Source: Paenibacillus sp. (GTDB taxonomy: Bacteria; Bacillota; Bacilli; Paenibacillales; Paenibacillaceae). Taken from it: DNA of 64,000 nucleotides. Every line of letters starts with the position of its first letter. Position 1 is the first letter of the stretch. The stretch lies in assembly GCA_031254035.1 (NCBI GenBank), contig JAIRVF010000125.1, positions 18,966 to 82,965 of the forward strand. The letters run 5' to 3'. Under the pieces are notes generated by a model. That model was not told where the DNA came from and ran no database searches. It worked only from the letters and a program-made list of their open reading frames with translations. Positions 44,850 to 52,605 of this stretch are shown here, in pieces. The position numbers and the translations under genes were made by a program.

Positions 44850-44972
44850 GCATATGGGCTCGGATCTAGACAGACGCGAGGGCGTCAGGGTTGACTTGAA
44901 GACAAGCCACTCTTCGGAGCAATGTCATTTAGTTAAGCTCAAAGACTCACCGGGAATAAATATGGAATTCGC

Positions 44973-45006
44973 AACGGCATGGGGAATCAACCTGTGCCGT
45001 TTGTTT
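44973..45006 (+). terminator. Possible terminator after the MFS gene
   Basis: AACGGCA (44973-44979) pairs perfectly with TGCCGTT (44995-45001), followed by TGTTTTA. It lies 124 bases after the stop codon. Confidence 0.4.
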
Positions 45007-45120
45007 TATGGTACAAGGAAGGAAAAAGGGTTTTGTTTTCTTCGGGGATGTGGCTTTCTTGTAAGCCGCCGCGCGGTCAGCCGTTACTCTCGTCGCTGTT
45101 GCCACCAGTTATTTAGAATC

Positions 45121-45320
45121 TGAAATGAACTAACGAAACTGGAGAGCGTTATATCCACTAAAACGGTACCGAATTAATTTTAACGAAACTACAGATCGTA
45201 ATTTGAGCGAAATACAGCTTAATGAACCGCTGTTGAGCTGAATAACGTTACCTAGATTCGTTAGACATTTTAAATGTTCTTTTTTGCCTGATTAACGATT
45301 GTGTGTTTCGTTAGCAGATG
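45121..45320. repeat. Cluster of TAACGAAAC / GTTTCGTTA motifs
   Basis: TAACGAAACT occurs at 45131 and again near 45181, ATTCGTTAG near 45257 and GTTTCGTTAG near 45308, interleaved with GCGTTAT and AACGTTA. The same set occurs at 1573-1631. No coding capacity was seen in the 810-base gap 44850-45659. Confidence 0.5.
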
Positions 45321-45368
45321 AACAGATTTGTTATTCCAGTCAAACTCATCCGTTAACATGGTAGGTTT

Positions 45369-45382
45369 CGAACCATGGTTCG
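45369..45382. promoter_or_regulatory. Perfect 14-base palindrome CGAACCATGGTTCG
   Basis: Self-complementary over 14 bases; possible operator ahead of the structured region 45415-45535. No gene for it can be assigned. Confidence 0.3.
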
Positions 45383-45414
45383 TCCATCGAAGCTATTTTT
45401 ATTCGTCTGACCAT

Positions 45415-45535
45415 AAATATTGTTAGGGAATCACCGCTGCCAGCCCGAATAGGAAGCTCTACGATATCTGCGAATAAAACAGCTTCCGAGACCCTTTCTC
45501 GACAGCCTGGGGCTGCCCTTCAAGGCAGCCTTTTT
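45415..45535 (+). ncRNA. Candidate structured small RNA ending in an orphan terminator
   Basis: Three successive stems: GGAAGCT (45452-45458) / AGCTTCC (45481-45487), CGAGA (45487-45491) / TCTCG (45497-45501), and a terminator GGCTGCC (45511-45517) / GGCAGCC (45524-45530) plus TTTTT. There is no open reading frame here, and the terminator is 660 bases from the nearest upstream gene, which has its own possible terminator. The 5' end is a guess. Not recognised as a known RNA family. Confidence 0.4.
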
Positions 45536-45659
45536 CCTTTGCACGGCTCGCTTATTAATATATTCGATAACTCTAGACGAAATATGGGTTTGTGAAAATG
45601 AAGTGCTTTGAATTATAATAAAATATGTTGCAGTTTTTATTGAAACGGAGGGGAATAGT

Positions 45660-46004
45660 TTGCAGCTTATTAATCCGCAAATGGTTCAGGAGCTTATTGA
45701 TAAATTAAAGGATCAGGATCTTTATATACATCTCGAAATGACGACCGGCGCTTACGCCTCGCATAACGATGAATCCAAATTTACGGCGTCCACTTTCATC
45801 AAAAACGGAGTTATCCGTTACAGCCAAGGTTCGATTGCCGGTATGGGGTCTTATCGTGTCGGTTTGAAATTGGATGAGGGCTGGATCTATTCGCAAGGAT
45901 TAACGCATTTTGAAGAAACGGAAACGCAGCGGCTTATTATGGCCGGGCATGACAGTGAGGGGAAATTGGTGGTTGCGCTGCAACTGGGCAAAGAACCGTT
46001 CTAA
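45660..46004 (+). CDS. yojF: YojF family protein (DUF1806)
   Basis: A 114-residue soluble protein that starts at TTG 45660 behind GGAGGGG (45647-45653). It matches the YojF family: MVQELIDKLKDQDLYIHLEMTTGAYA, then GVIRYSQGSIAGMGSYRVGLKLDEGWIYSQGLTHFE. In Bacillus subtilis yojF is likewise directly before yojG (bshB2). Its biochemical role is not established, but the constant pairing suggests a function linked to bacillithiol. The next gene starts 43 bases after its stop. Confidence 0.88.
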   Translation: MQLINPQMVQELIDKLKDQDLYIHLEMTTGAYASHNDESKFTASTFIKNGVIRYSQGSIAGMGSYRVGLKLDEGWIYSQGLTHFEETETQRLIMAGHDSEGKLVVALQLGKEPF

Positions 46005-46047
46005 GCATAGCGCCACAGGCCATCAACAAAGAAAGGGTGAGAGAGAA

Positions 46048-46707
46048 ATGAATAATCGTATACTGGTCGTTTTTCCGCATCCGGATGATGAATCATTTGG
46101 TACTTCCGGAACATTGGCCAAACGGATACATGAAGAAGGAGCTCAGGTGACCTATGCATGCCTGACGTTGGGAGAAATGGCACGTAATATGGGTAAACCG
46201 CTGATGGCTAATCGAATTACGCTGCCGGAACTTCGAAAGAAAGAACTTGCAGCATCCTGCCGATCTATCGGTATTCAGGATGTGCGTTTGATGGGACTGC
46301 ATGACAAAACCATCGAATTCGAAGACCAGAAAATGCTGGATGGCATGCTTCGGAATTTAATAGACGAGCTGCAGCCATCGCTTATTATTACATTTTACCC
46401 CGGCTACAGTGTTCATCCGGATCATGACGCTACAGGTGCGGCGGTGGTCCGTACCGTATCAGCGATGCCAAAGGAGCAGCGGCCGGTCGTGAATTGCGTC
46501 GCCTTCTCGAAAGACTGCGAGAAAATTCTCGGCAAACCGGATGTACTGGTAGACGTAAGAGACTACCTTCCGAATAAATTCGGCTCAATCAAAGCGCACA
46601 GCTCTCAATTCCGCTGGAAGGATATGCTTGGAAGCTATACTGAAAACGATGAAGGCATTAAAAAACGTTTTAGTACGGAACGGTTCTGGACTTATCATTT
46701 TGAATAA
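46048..46707 (+). CDS. bshB2: Bacillithiol biosynthesis deacetylase BshB2
   Basis: A 219-residue zinc LmbE-like deacetylase that removes acetate from GlcNAc-malate, the second step in bacillithiol synthesis (YojG in Bacillus subtilis). The metal-binding signature is VVFPHPDDESFG near residue 9 (His, Asp-Asp) with the second His in YPGYSVHPDHDATG near 112. ATG 46048 with GAAAGGGTGAGAG upstream is the start; an ORF extension from 45910 overlaps yojF in another frame and is rejected. The C-terminal FSTERFWTYHF is typical of the subgroup. Cytoplasmic. Confidence 0.93.
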   Translation: MNNRILVVFPHPDDESFGTSGTLAKRIHEEGAQVTYACLTLGEMARNMGKPLMANRITLPELRKKELAASCRSIGIQDVRLMGLHDKTIEFEDQKMLDGMLRNLIDELQPSLIITFYPGYSVHPDHDATGAAVVRTVSAMPKEQRPVVNCVAFSKDCEKILGKPDVLVDVRDYLPNKFGSIKAHSSQFRWKDMLGSYTENDEGIKKRFSTERFWTYHFE

Positions 46708-46721
46708 GCTTAGATTTTCTT

Positions 46722-47008
46722 GGCTCAATACTGAAATTAGTTCTTGACATTATGCGAGATGACCGCTGCGGTCACGGATCGTTCTTCCGATCGCTGTTGT
46801 CTCCAAATTCTTTGATATTATTTACAAAGGTAGAAATTCGGAGACAGCGTATGCTTCCGATGCGAGCTTTCCTTCGGAAAGCTCTTAGGCGAACGCAGCA
46901 TATGCTTCCGAAGTAGCTTTTCTTCAAAAAGCTTTCAGCTTCTTCAGATCGATTCCGTCCCCTCCGCTACTTTCGCTTTTTGCCAAGAACTAATCATGAT
47001 GTTAAGCC
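46722..47008 (+). repeat. Dispersed element family B, copy 2 (287 bp)
   Basis: The ends GGCTCAATACTGAAATTAG and the inverse ending GTTAAGCC match copy 1. The interior holds two box-hairpin modules absent from copy 1: ATGCTTCCGATG + GAGCTTTCC-TTC-GGAAAGCTC (46851-46884) and ATGCTTCCGAAGT + AGCTTTT...AAAAGCT (46902-46933). Confidence 0.8.
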
Positions 47009-47068
47009 ATATTCTTACCTAGACCTTTTGTTTGTTATATTGAATATCGAAAGGTGAGATAGGAAGAG

Positions 47069-47815
47069 ATGAGCAGGGCTGAGGAGAGCAGTGTCACAAA
47101 AACGGAGCTGGATAACGACTTGGTTCCTGCGGAACGAAGACTGGATCGGATCGTATTTATCGGCAGGACATATGATGAATATATGCGTTTGTTCGATCTA
47201 AGTGAGGGGGCCATCGCAGGACGGAACATCTTGGATTGTCCGGCGGGGGCTTGTTCATTTACAGCGCAAGCTGGCAAGTTGGGCTGCCATGTAACGGCTG
47301 CGGATATCGCTTACTATCATGATCATGAGAAGCTGGCTGCGAAAGGGATTCAGGATATCGTCCATGCCATGGAACATGTGGAAACGGAAAAGGACCGGTA
47401 TCATTGGACGGAGTTCCGGGATGTGGAAGATTTACGCGCGGAGCGCACCAAGGCATTGCAAGAATGCACGAAGGATATGCGGATTCATCCGGACAGGTAT
47501 GTGCCGGTGACGCTTCCTTCCCTCCCGTTTAAGGCGGGACAGTTTGATTTGACGTTGTCGGCCCACTTCATGTTTACGTATGCCGATAGGTTGGATGCCG
47601 AGTTCCATGAAAGCACCTTGCGTGAGCTATTTCGTGTCACTCGGGAAGAGGTTCGGATATTTCCGTTGGTTGACCAAAGCGGTAGGCGGTCTGAACATGT
47701 TGATCATCTCATCATGTTTGCCCACGGCGAGAGATGGGTGGCTGAAATAAAAGCAGTACCATACCTTTTTCAAAGGAATGCCGATCAAGTGCTGATTTTC
47801 CGCAAAGGACTTTAA
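47069..47815 (+). CDS. SAM-dependent methyltransferase-like protein
   Basis: A 248-residue soluble protein. A Rossmann-type motif I is present in NILDCPAGACSFTAQAGKLGCHVTAADIAY (about residues 52-81), and the segment LPFKAGQFDLTLSAHFMFTYAD (about 150-171) is the motif IV-V region of class I methyltransferases. An Asp at the end of strand 2 (AADIAY) would hold the SAM ribose. The region between (HAMEHVETEKDRYHW) is helical and unusual. Substrate unknown. ATG 47069 lies behind GATAGGAAGAG. Confidence 0.75.
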   Translation: MSRAEESSVTKTELDNDLVPAERRLDRIVFIGRTYDEYMRLFDLSEGAIAGRNILDCPAGACSFTAQAGKLGCHVTAADIAYYHDHEKLAAKGIQDIVHAMEHVETEKDRYHWTEFRDVEDLRAERTKALQECTKDMRIHPDRYVPVTLPSLPFKAGQFDLTLSAHFMFTYADRLDAEFHESTLRELFRVTREEVRIFPLVDQSGRRSEHVDHLIMFAHGERWVAEIKAVPYLFQRNADQVLIFRKGL

Positions 47816-47886
47816 CGAAATAGATTGTCATGTGAAAGATAGAGGGTGTAAATCCAAGAAAGCAACATTAGATCCAAATGAAGAAA

Positions 47887-47931
47887 TGGCGGCACAGGAA
47901 TAATTTCCTGTACCGCCATTTTCCCTTTTTA
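47887..47931. terminator. Bidirectional terminator between convergent genes
   Basis: ATGGCGGCACAGGAA (47887-47901) pairs with TTTCCTGTACCGCCAT (47905-47920) with one mismatch; Ts follow on the plus strand and ATTTCTT on the minus strand. It serves the methyltransferase gene and the rluA-like gene that converge here. Confidence 0.8.
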
Positions 47932-47952
47932 TATTCAGTTGCTCTAGCAATC

Positions 47953-48666
47953 TTACAGCAAACGTTCCAAAACCGATTCAGGCCATAAGCTCCACGGATG
48001 CTCTGCCGGAGGGAGGGAGGAAAGCACGACATCCTCTTTAGTTACCGGATGAGGAAAACCTACCATGACGGACCAGAGGGCGATTTGCTGCCCGGGCTTA
48101 TTGACGCGGCTTCCATATTTCTGATCTCCATAAAGAGGACAACCCGCCTGATTCATCTGGACACGAATCTGATGGGATCTCCCGGTATGGAGAATGATCC
48201 GAACGAGGCTGAAGGAGCCGTTGGAACCGAGAACCTCATAGTCAAGAACGGCTTCCTTTGCCCCAGGTGTTCCGCGGCTGACCACTGAAACCGTGTTGGT
48301 CTTCGGATCTTTCAGGAGCATGTCTTTTAGCGTTCCGCGGGGCGAAGGCAGTTGGCCATGGACGACAGCTGCGTACACCTTGTGGAAACTGCGACTTCTG
48401 ACAGCTTCAGAAAGCCGAGATGCGGCCTTGGAGGTTTTGGCGAAGATCATCGCTCCTCCAACGGGCCGGTCCAGCCTGTGAACGAGGCCTAAGTACACGT
48501 TACCCGGCTTATTATAGCGCGTTTTAATATCATCCTTCAGCAGGGTCAGTAAATCCGGATCGCCGGAAATATCGGCTTGGGTCGGAATGTTGACAGGTTT
48601 CACAATCCCAAGCAGATGATTATCCTCAAATAAAATTGGAATTTGGGAAACAGGTTCATGACTCAT
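47953..48666 (-). CDS. RluA-family pseudouridine synthase
   Basis: A 237-residue enzyme that isomerises uridine to pseudouridine in rRNA or tRNA. The catalytic Asp is in LGLVHRLDRPVGGAMIFAKT (about residues 60-79), followed by the expected KVYAAVVHG and HTGRSHQIRVQMNQAGCPLYGDQKYG. No S4 domain is present, which fits the small RluA/YqcB-like group. It begins 7 bases after the stop of the upstream methyltransferase on the same strand, so the two form an operon of RNA-modifying enzymes. Confidence 0.9.
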   Translation of the reverse strand: MSHEPVSQIPILFEDNHLLGIVKPVNIPTQADISGDPDLLTLLKDDIKTRYNKPGNVYLGLVHRLDRPVGGAMIFAKTSKAASRLSEAVRSRSFHKVYAAVVHGQLPSPRGTLKDMLLKDPKTNTVSVVSRGTPGAKEAVLDYEVLGSNGSFSLVRIILHTGRSHQIRVQMNQAGCPLYGDQKYGSRVNKPGQQIALWSVMVGFPHPVTKEDVVLSSLPPAEHPWSLWPESVLERLL

Positions 48667-48672
48667 ATTTGT

Positions 48673-49536
48673 TTACGACTCCCAACGACCTAGGATTCCA
48701 CAAGGTAGATGCAGTCCGGAATCTGTGATCGGAAGTCCGAGCTCTCCGCATGATATGCTGCCGCCAAAGCGGCGTCCAGCGGTCATGGATAAAATATTGT
48801 GAAGCACGGTCGGCGAAATGCCTGTGGTATAGGAATTAATCAGCATAAACAGGGGCTGTTCGGTCATGATGGACATGCAGCTTTCAACGAATGGATATAG
48901 GCTTTGCTCCAGCTTCCACATTTCCCCGCCAGGGCCACGACCATATGAAGGCGGATCCATGATGATGGCATCGTAACGGTTGCCTCTGCGCTGCTCGCGC
49001 TGTACGAATTTGAAGACGTCATCGGTAATGAAACGGACCGGATGGTCACCAATGCCAGATAGCTGCAAGTTTTCTTTGGCCCATTGTACCATGCCTTTGG
49101 CGGCATCGACATGGACGACTTCGGCGCCGGCATAAGCTGCGGCCACCGTAGCACCCCCCGTATATGCAAACAGATTCAGCACTTTGATGGGACGTTTGGC
49201 TGCGGCAATCTTGTCCATCATCCAGCGCCAGTTGGCAGCTTGTTCTGGGAACAGGCCCGTATGCTTGAAATTGGTAGGGCGGATATAGAATTTTAGTTGG
49301 TCATAAGATATGGTCCAGCGGTCGGGGAGCTGTTTTTTCATGTCCCACTCTCCGCCACCGGAGGAGCTTCTATGATAATGGCCGTGAACATCGCGCCATT
49401 TTCCGGTTTCATTTTTAATAGGCCAAATGATTTGCGGATCCGGTCTGCGGAGAATCACATCTCCCCAACGTTCCAGCTTTTCACCTGATCCTGTATCAAT
49501 CAATTCGTAATCATGCCAATCACGGGCTACATACAT
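48673..49536 (-). CDS. Class I SAM-dependent RNA methyltransferase, RlmI/RlmK-like
   Basis: A protein of about 287 residues. The SAM motif I is LNLFAYTGGATVAAAYAGAEVVHVDAAKG (about residues 115-145) and the catalytic-type motif is YDAIIMDPPSYGRGP (about 192). This group resembles the catalytic half of 23S rRNA cytosine methyltransferases but lacks the PUA domain; the target is therefore unproven. ATG at 49536 is preferred because AGAAGG lies 11 bases before it, while the ATG at 49548 abuts that site; using 49548 adds four residues. Cotranscribed with the downstream pseudouridine synthase. Confidence 0.87.
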   Translation of the reverse strand: MYVARDWHDYELIDTGSGEKLERWGDVILRRPDPQIIWPIKNETGKWRDVHGHYHRSSSGGGEWDMKKQLPDRWTISYDQLKFYIRPTNFKHTGLFPEQAANWRWMMDKIAAAKRPIKVLNLFAYTGGATVAAAYAGAEVVHVDAAKGMVQWAKENLQLSGIGDHPVRFITDDVFKFVQREQRRGNRYDAIIMDPPSYGRGPGGEMWKLEQSLYPFVESCMSIMTEQPLFMLINSYTTGISPTVLHNILSMTAGRRFGGSISCGELGLPITDSGLHLPCGILGRWES

Positions 49537-49701
49537 TTTACAATCCATCCTTCTGAGCTATTTTCTAAAAAGTGAAATTCACATGTTTAACTTCTATTGT
49601 ACAACATTTGTAGGCAACAATGCACTTGATTAGCCAGTGAAAGGGTAAAGATCATTATCGGAGTAAATAAACATATCAGAAAGTATAAAATCACTGCCTT
49701 G

Positions 49702-49792
49702 TTTAAGTTTATTGGGGTCCCCGCAAAGTATTTGGAATAAGCATCGAGGCATAGGCTCCACTTCGTGGGGTTATTCTAGGCTTCTGACTCTT
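49702..49792. repeat. Dispersed repeat family C, copy 2
   Basis: Matches 19556-19700 over TTTAAGTTTATTGGGGTCC, CCGCAAAGTAT, GGAATAAGCATCGA and GCATAGGCTCCACT, then ends CGTGGGGTTATT. Its CCCCGCAAAGT and ACTTCGTGGGG segments pair into one long hairpin. It lies in the 318-base gap before the monooxygenase gene; nothing else was seen there. Confidence 0.65.
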
Positions 49793-49854
49793 CCTTATCC
49801 TCATTTGCCTGAATAGGATGGTAAATATCCATTTATTTAAAGGAGGCCTCGCCT

Positions 49855-51318
49855 GTGCCGGCAAAAAACGGAAAGCAGTTCATGGACCGCATCAACAATG
49901 CCAAACCTAGCGTTTGGTTACGTGGAGAACAACTTGGCGGGAGGCTTTCGGATCATTCTGCTTTTCGCGGACTCATGTCTACACAGGCGGAGCTGTACGA
50001 TATGCAGAACGACCCTGATTTGAAAAGCCGCATGACGTATCCCTCGCCAACCACCGGCGATCCGGTCGGTCTCTCCTTTTTGCAGCCCAAGACCAAGAAA
50101 GACTTAGTAAAACGCAGGGAAATGATGATGCTCTGGGGGGAGAAGCATCACGGACTGCTCGGACGTTCACCGGATTATATGAACACTGGACTCATGGCTT
50201 TCTACACGGCTGCAGAACTGCTCGGAGAAAAGGACCCCCGCTTTGCGGACAACATGAGGAAATATTATGAATACTGTAGAGAACATGATATTTCGTTGTC
50301 CCATGCATTTGTTCAGCCGCATGCCAGTCGATACGATGATCTGCTGGAAGATGGCAGCATCGAGAGCTGCGCGGCACAAATTGTCGAGGAGAATCAGGAT
50401 GGAATTGTCGTAAGTGGCGCGTTTTTACTGGCGACGCAGGGAGTAACTACGGACGAGATTCTGGTATATCCGCCCGCATCGGCTTATATGCCTGAAGAGG
50501 ATAGTCCGAGAACCTTCGCATTTGTCGTTCCAATCAATCTACCAGGAATTCGCTGGATATGTAGGGAAAGTCTAGCCCTGGGAGATTCGCAATATGATTA
50601 CCCGCTAAGCTCCCGTTTCGATGAGATGGATACCTTGGTTCTGTTCGATCATGTCCTGGTGCCATGGGACCGAGTGTTTATTCTGGGTGACGACCGACTG
50701 TCCATGCGCCTTTTCTCGGAAAGCGGCTTTCATGTCCATTGTGGTCATCAGGTGCTTTGCAGATATATCGCCAAAACGGAGTTTACACTTGGCATCATAT
50801 TGTACATGATGGAGTCGCTCGATCGTTCCACCCAACCGTCGGCCGTCGAAAAGGCTACGGAGGTCATCGTGCACCTTGAGACGCTGAAATCCCTGCTGAT
50901 AGCTGCGGAAGCAGGCGCAGCCCCTGACCGTTTCGGAAGCATGCTCCCGGATCGGCGCCCGTTATTTACAGCTAACCTCATCTTCCCCAAAATATATCCG
51001 CGCATGATGGAGATCCTGCAGCTTCTTGGGGGCAGCGGCATTATTATGATTCCATCAGAACTGGATTTTTCCAGTGAATCGAAGTCAGCGCTGGATAAAT
51101 ACCTCCGGGGCAGCGGTGTGGATGCAGCATCCAAAACAGCGTTATTCCGGCTGGCGTGGGATCTCAGCTCAAGTGGTTTTGGCGGCAGGCAGACGTTGTA
51201 TGAACGTTTCTTTTTCGGTGATTCGTCCATTAATGTCAGCAGGGTCTTCCAGTCATTCACAGATAAAGAGGCATATATCGGTAAGGTCAAATCATTTTTG
51301 AGGCAAAAGGGAGAATAA
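49855..51318 (+). CDS. 4-hydroxyphenylacetate 3-monooxygenase-type oxygenase (HpaB family)
   Basis: A 487-residue FADH2-using flavin monooxygenase of the HpaB/PheA group (YoaI-like in Bacilli), which hydroxylates a phenol such as 4-hydroxyphenylacetate. GTG start at 49855 behind AAAGGAGG (49839-49846). N-terminal segment KPSVWLRGEQLGG, middle HAFVQPHASRYDD and GIVVSGAFLLATQGV, and the C-terminal acyl-CoA-dehydrogenase-like helices (MEILQLLGGSGIIMIPSE) are all present. No flavin reductase gene (HpaC) is adjacent, so it must use one from elsewhere. Substrate may differ from 4-HPA. Confidence 0.88.
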   Translation: MPAKNGKQFMDRINNAKPSVWLRGEQLGGRLSDHSAFRGLMSTQAELYDMQNDPDLKSRMTYPSPTTGDPVGLSFLQPKTKKDLVKRREMMMLWGEKHHGLLGRSPDYMNTGLMAFYTAAELLGEKDPRFADNMRKYYEYCREHDISLSHAFVQPHASRYDDLLEDGSIESCAAQIVEENQDGIVVSGAFLLATQGVTTDEILVYPPASAYMPEEDSPRTFAFVVPINLPGIRWICRESLALGDSQYDYPLSSRFDEMDTLVLFDHVLVPWDRVFILGDDRLSMRLFSESGFHVHCGHQVLCRYIAKTEFTLGIILYMMESLDRSTQPSAVEKATEVIVHLETLKSLLIAAEAGAAPDRFGSMLPDRRPLFTANLIFPKIYPRMMEILQLLGGSGIIMIPSELDFSSESKSALDKYLRGSGVDAASKTALFRLAWDLSSSGFGGRQTLYERFFFGDSSINVSRVFQSFTDKEAYIGKVKSFLRQKGE

Positions 51319-51383
51319 CCTTCAAATAATGTGAATAGGTATATAACGGGGAAACGAAAGTCGGCCATTTATGGGAGAAAGAA

Positions 51384-51427
51384 ACCGTCCGGGTAGAGCC
51401 ATCCTGTAATCAGGGGAGGCGGACGGT
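51384..51427 (+). promoter_or_regulatory. Leader hairpin enclosing the toxin-like gene's ribosome site
   Basis: ACCGTCCG (51384-51391) pairs perfectly with CGGACGGT (51420-51427). The 3' arm abuts the ATG at 51428 and the AGGGGAGG ribosome site (51412-51419) is inside the loop next to it, so folding would limit translation. Confidence 0.6.
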
Positions 51428-51514
51428 ATGACAATCGATCAGTTGATCGCACTGTTAACACTTATCGTCATGATTATTACTCTTGCGGTAAACCATGAAA
51501 AACCGAAGCAGTAG
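51428..51514 (+). CDS. 28-residue putative holin-like / type I toxin peptide
   Basis: Sequence starts MTIDQLIALLTLIVMIITL and ends AVNHEKPKQ: one hydrophobic helix of about 18 residues and a short charged tail, matching the putative holin-like toxin peptides of Bacillales (the TxpA/BsrG-like size class of membrane-disrupting type I toxins). Strong AGGGGAGG site 8 bases before the ATG, but enclosed by the leader hairpin. A terminator follows 6 bases after the stop. A cis antisense RNA would be expected over the 3' part; no convincing minus-strand promoter was proved. It lies alone between the monooxygenase and the isomerase genes. Confidence 0.6.
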   Translation: MTIDQLIALLTLIVMIITLAVNHEKPKQ

Positions 51515-51520
51515 CATGGA

Positions 51521-51551
51521 AAAGGAGCCTGAAAGCTGGGGCTCCTTTTAC
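51521..51551 (+). terminator. Terminator of the toxin-like gene
   Basis: AAAGGAGCC (51521-51529) pairs perfectly with GGCTCCTTT (51540-51548), then TTA. Confidence 0.75.
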
Positions 51552-51671
51552 GTTCGCCATTTCCTCGCGGAAAGTCACCTAATAAAAATTACATATTCGA
51601 ATTGTATACACATACATATTTACAAAATGGGGGTTGGTAAAAGTGATGATGTACGATCAGCTTCCCTAATT

Positions 51672-51686
51672 TGGCAAACGCTTACA
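51672..51686. promoter_or_regulatory. CcpA cre-like site
   Basis: TGGCAAACGCTTACA fits the cre pattern WTGNAARCGNWWWCA with one mismatch. It lies 56 bases before the sugar isomerase start and suggests catabolite control. Confidence 0.35.
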
Positions 51687-51741
51687 GTTAGCATATTTTT
51701 CGAAAATAGAAATTTTATTTAAAAATTAAAGGAGGTTCACG

Positions 51742-52572
51742 ATGAAGAAGGGAATTAATCAATGGTGTTTTCCGGCGGGAACCCCACTGGGGAAGTTGCT
51801 GCGTACGAGCTCAGCTGCAGGATTTGAAACGATTGAACTGAATTTGTACGCATCCGGAGGGGTTGGATTGACGATGGATACCACGCCTGAAGAAGCTAAA
51901 GCTATGGCCCGTCTCGTGCAGAGTTATGGACTTGCCGTCGGCAGTTTGTCTACGGAAATGTTGGGCCGACATCCCCTCAGCTCACCCGACAGAGAGACAC
52001 GAAGTCTTGGCGTGGACTCCATCCGCAAGCAAATTGAACTGGCTCTGGAAATGGATGTGGATACGATTCTTATTGTACCTGGACGCGTTGAAGAAGACGT
52101 AACCTATGAAGAAGTATGGGAACGTTCACGGATTGCTTTGCAGCCTCTGATCGACGACATCGAAGGTACAGGGCTTTGTATCGCTATCGAAAATGTGTGG
52201 AACAAGTTTCTGCTCAGTCCGCTGGAGATGGCGCGTTATGTCGATCAATTTGAATCGTCACATGTCGGTGCCTATTTGGATGTGGGTAACACGCTAGCCT
52301 TCGGCAGACCGGAGCACTGGATCCGTACGCTCGGAGAACGCATCCGACGAGTACACGTAAAGGATTTCCGAACGCAGGTAGGGAATTATGACGGCTTCGT
52401 GCCGCTTTTGTCCGGAGACGTGGATTGGCTGAATGTGAGATTGGCGCTTAGCGATATCAATTACCAGGGCAGCCTGACGGCCGAGCTGGAACCTTACATC
52501 AGCTTCCCGGATCAGCTGATCTTTGATACGTCCCGCCATCTGGATGTCATTATGGGGAAAAACCCGCACTAA
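51742..52572 (+). CDS. Sugar phosphate isomerase/epimerase, xylose-isomerase-like TIM barrel
   Basis: A 276-residue cytoplasmic protein of the AP-endonuclease-2/IolE/UlaE-type barrel family. Metal-binding acidic residues are visible in LCIAIENVWNKF near residue 150, AYLDVGNTLAFG near 177, RVHVKDFRTQVG near 204 and LTAELEPYISF near 247. AAAGGAGG precedes the ATG. It is followed 33 bases later by a Gfo/Idh/MocA oxidoreductase, a common pair in the breakdown of inositol-like, ketogenic or unusual sugars. The precise substrate is unknown. A cre-like site lies upstream. Confidence 0.83.
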   Translation: MKKGINQWCFPAGTPLGKLLRTSSAAGFETIELNLYASGGVGLTMDTTPEEAKAMARLVQSYGLAVGSLSTEMLGRHPLSSPDRETRSLGVDSIRKQIELALEMDVDTILIVPGRVEEDVTYEEVWERSRIALQPLIDDIEGTGLCIAIENVWNKFLLSPLEMARYVDQFESSHVGAYLDVGNTLAFGRPEHWIRTLGERIRRVHVKDFRTQVGNYDGFVPLLSGDVDWLNVRLALSDINYQGSLTAELEPYISFPDQLIFDTSRHLDVIMGKNPH

Positions 52573-52605
52573 CTAGAAGAAAAGCGGAAGCGAGGGTATT
52601 AGTTT

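Noticed and set aside
44854-45123. 89-residue reading frame after the MFS gene
   Set aside because: No ribosome site, odd Cys/Arg-rich composition, and it spans a likely terminator hairpin.
51495-51722. 75-residue reading frame downstream of the toxin-like gene
   Set aside because: It overlaps the toxin-like gene in another frame and runs through its terminator; no ribosome site.
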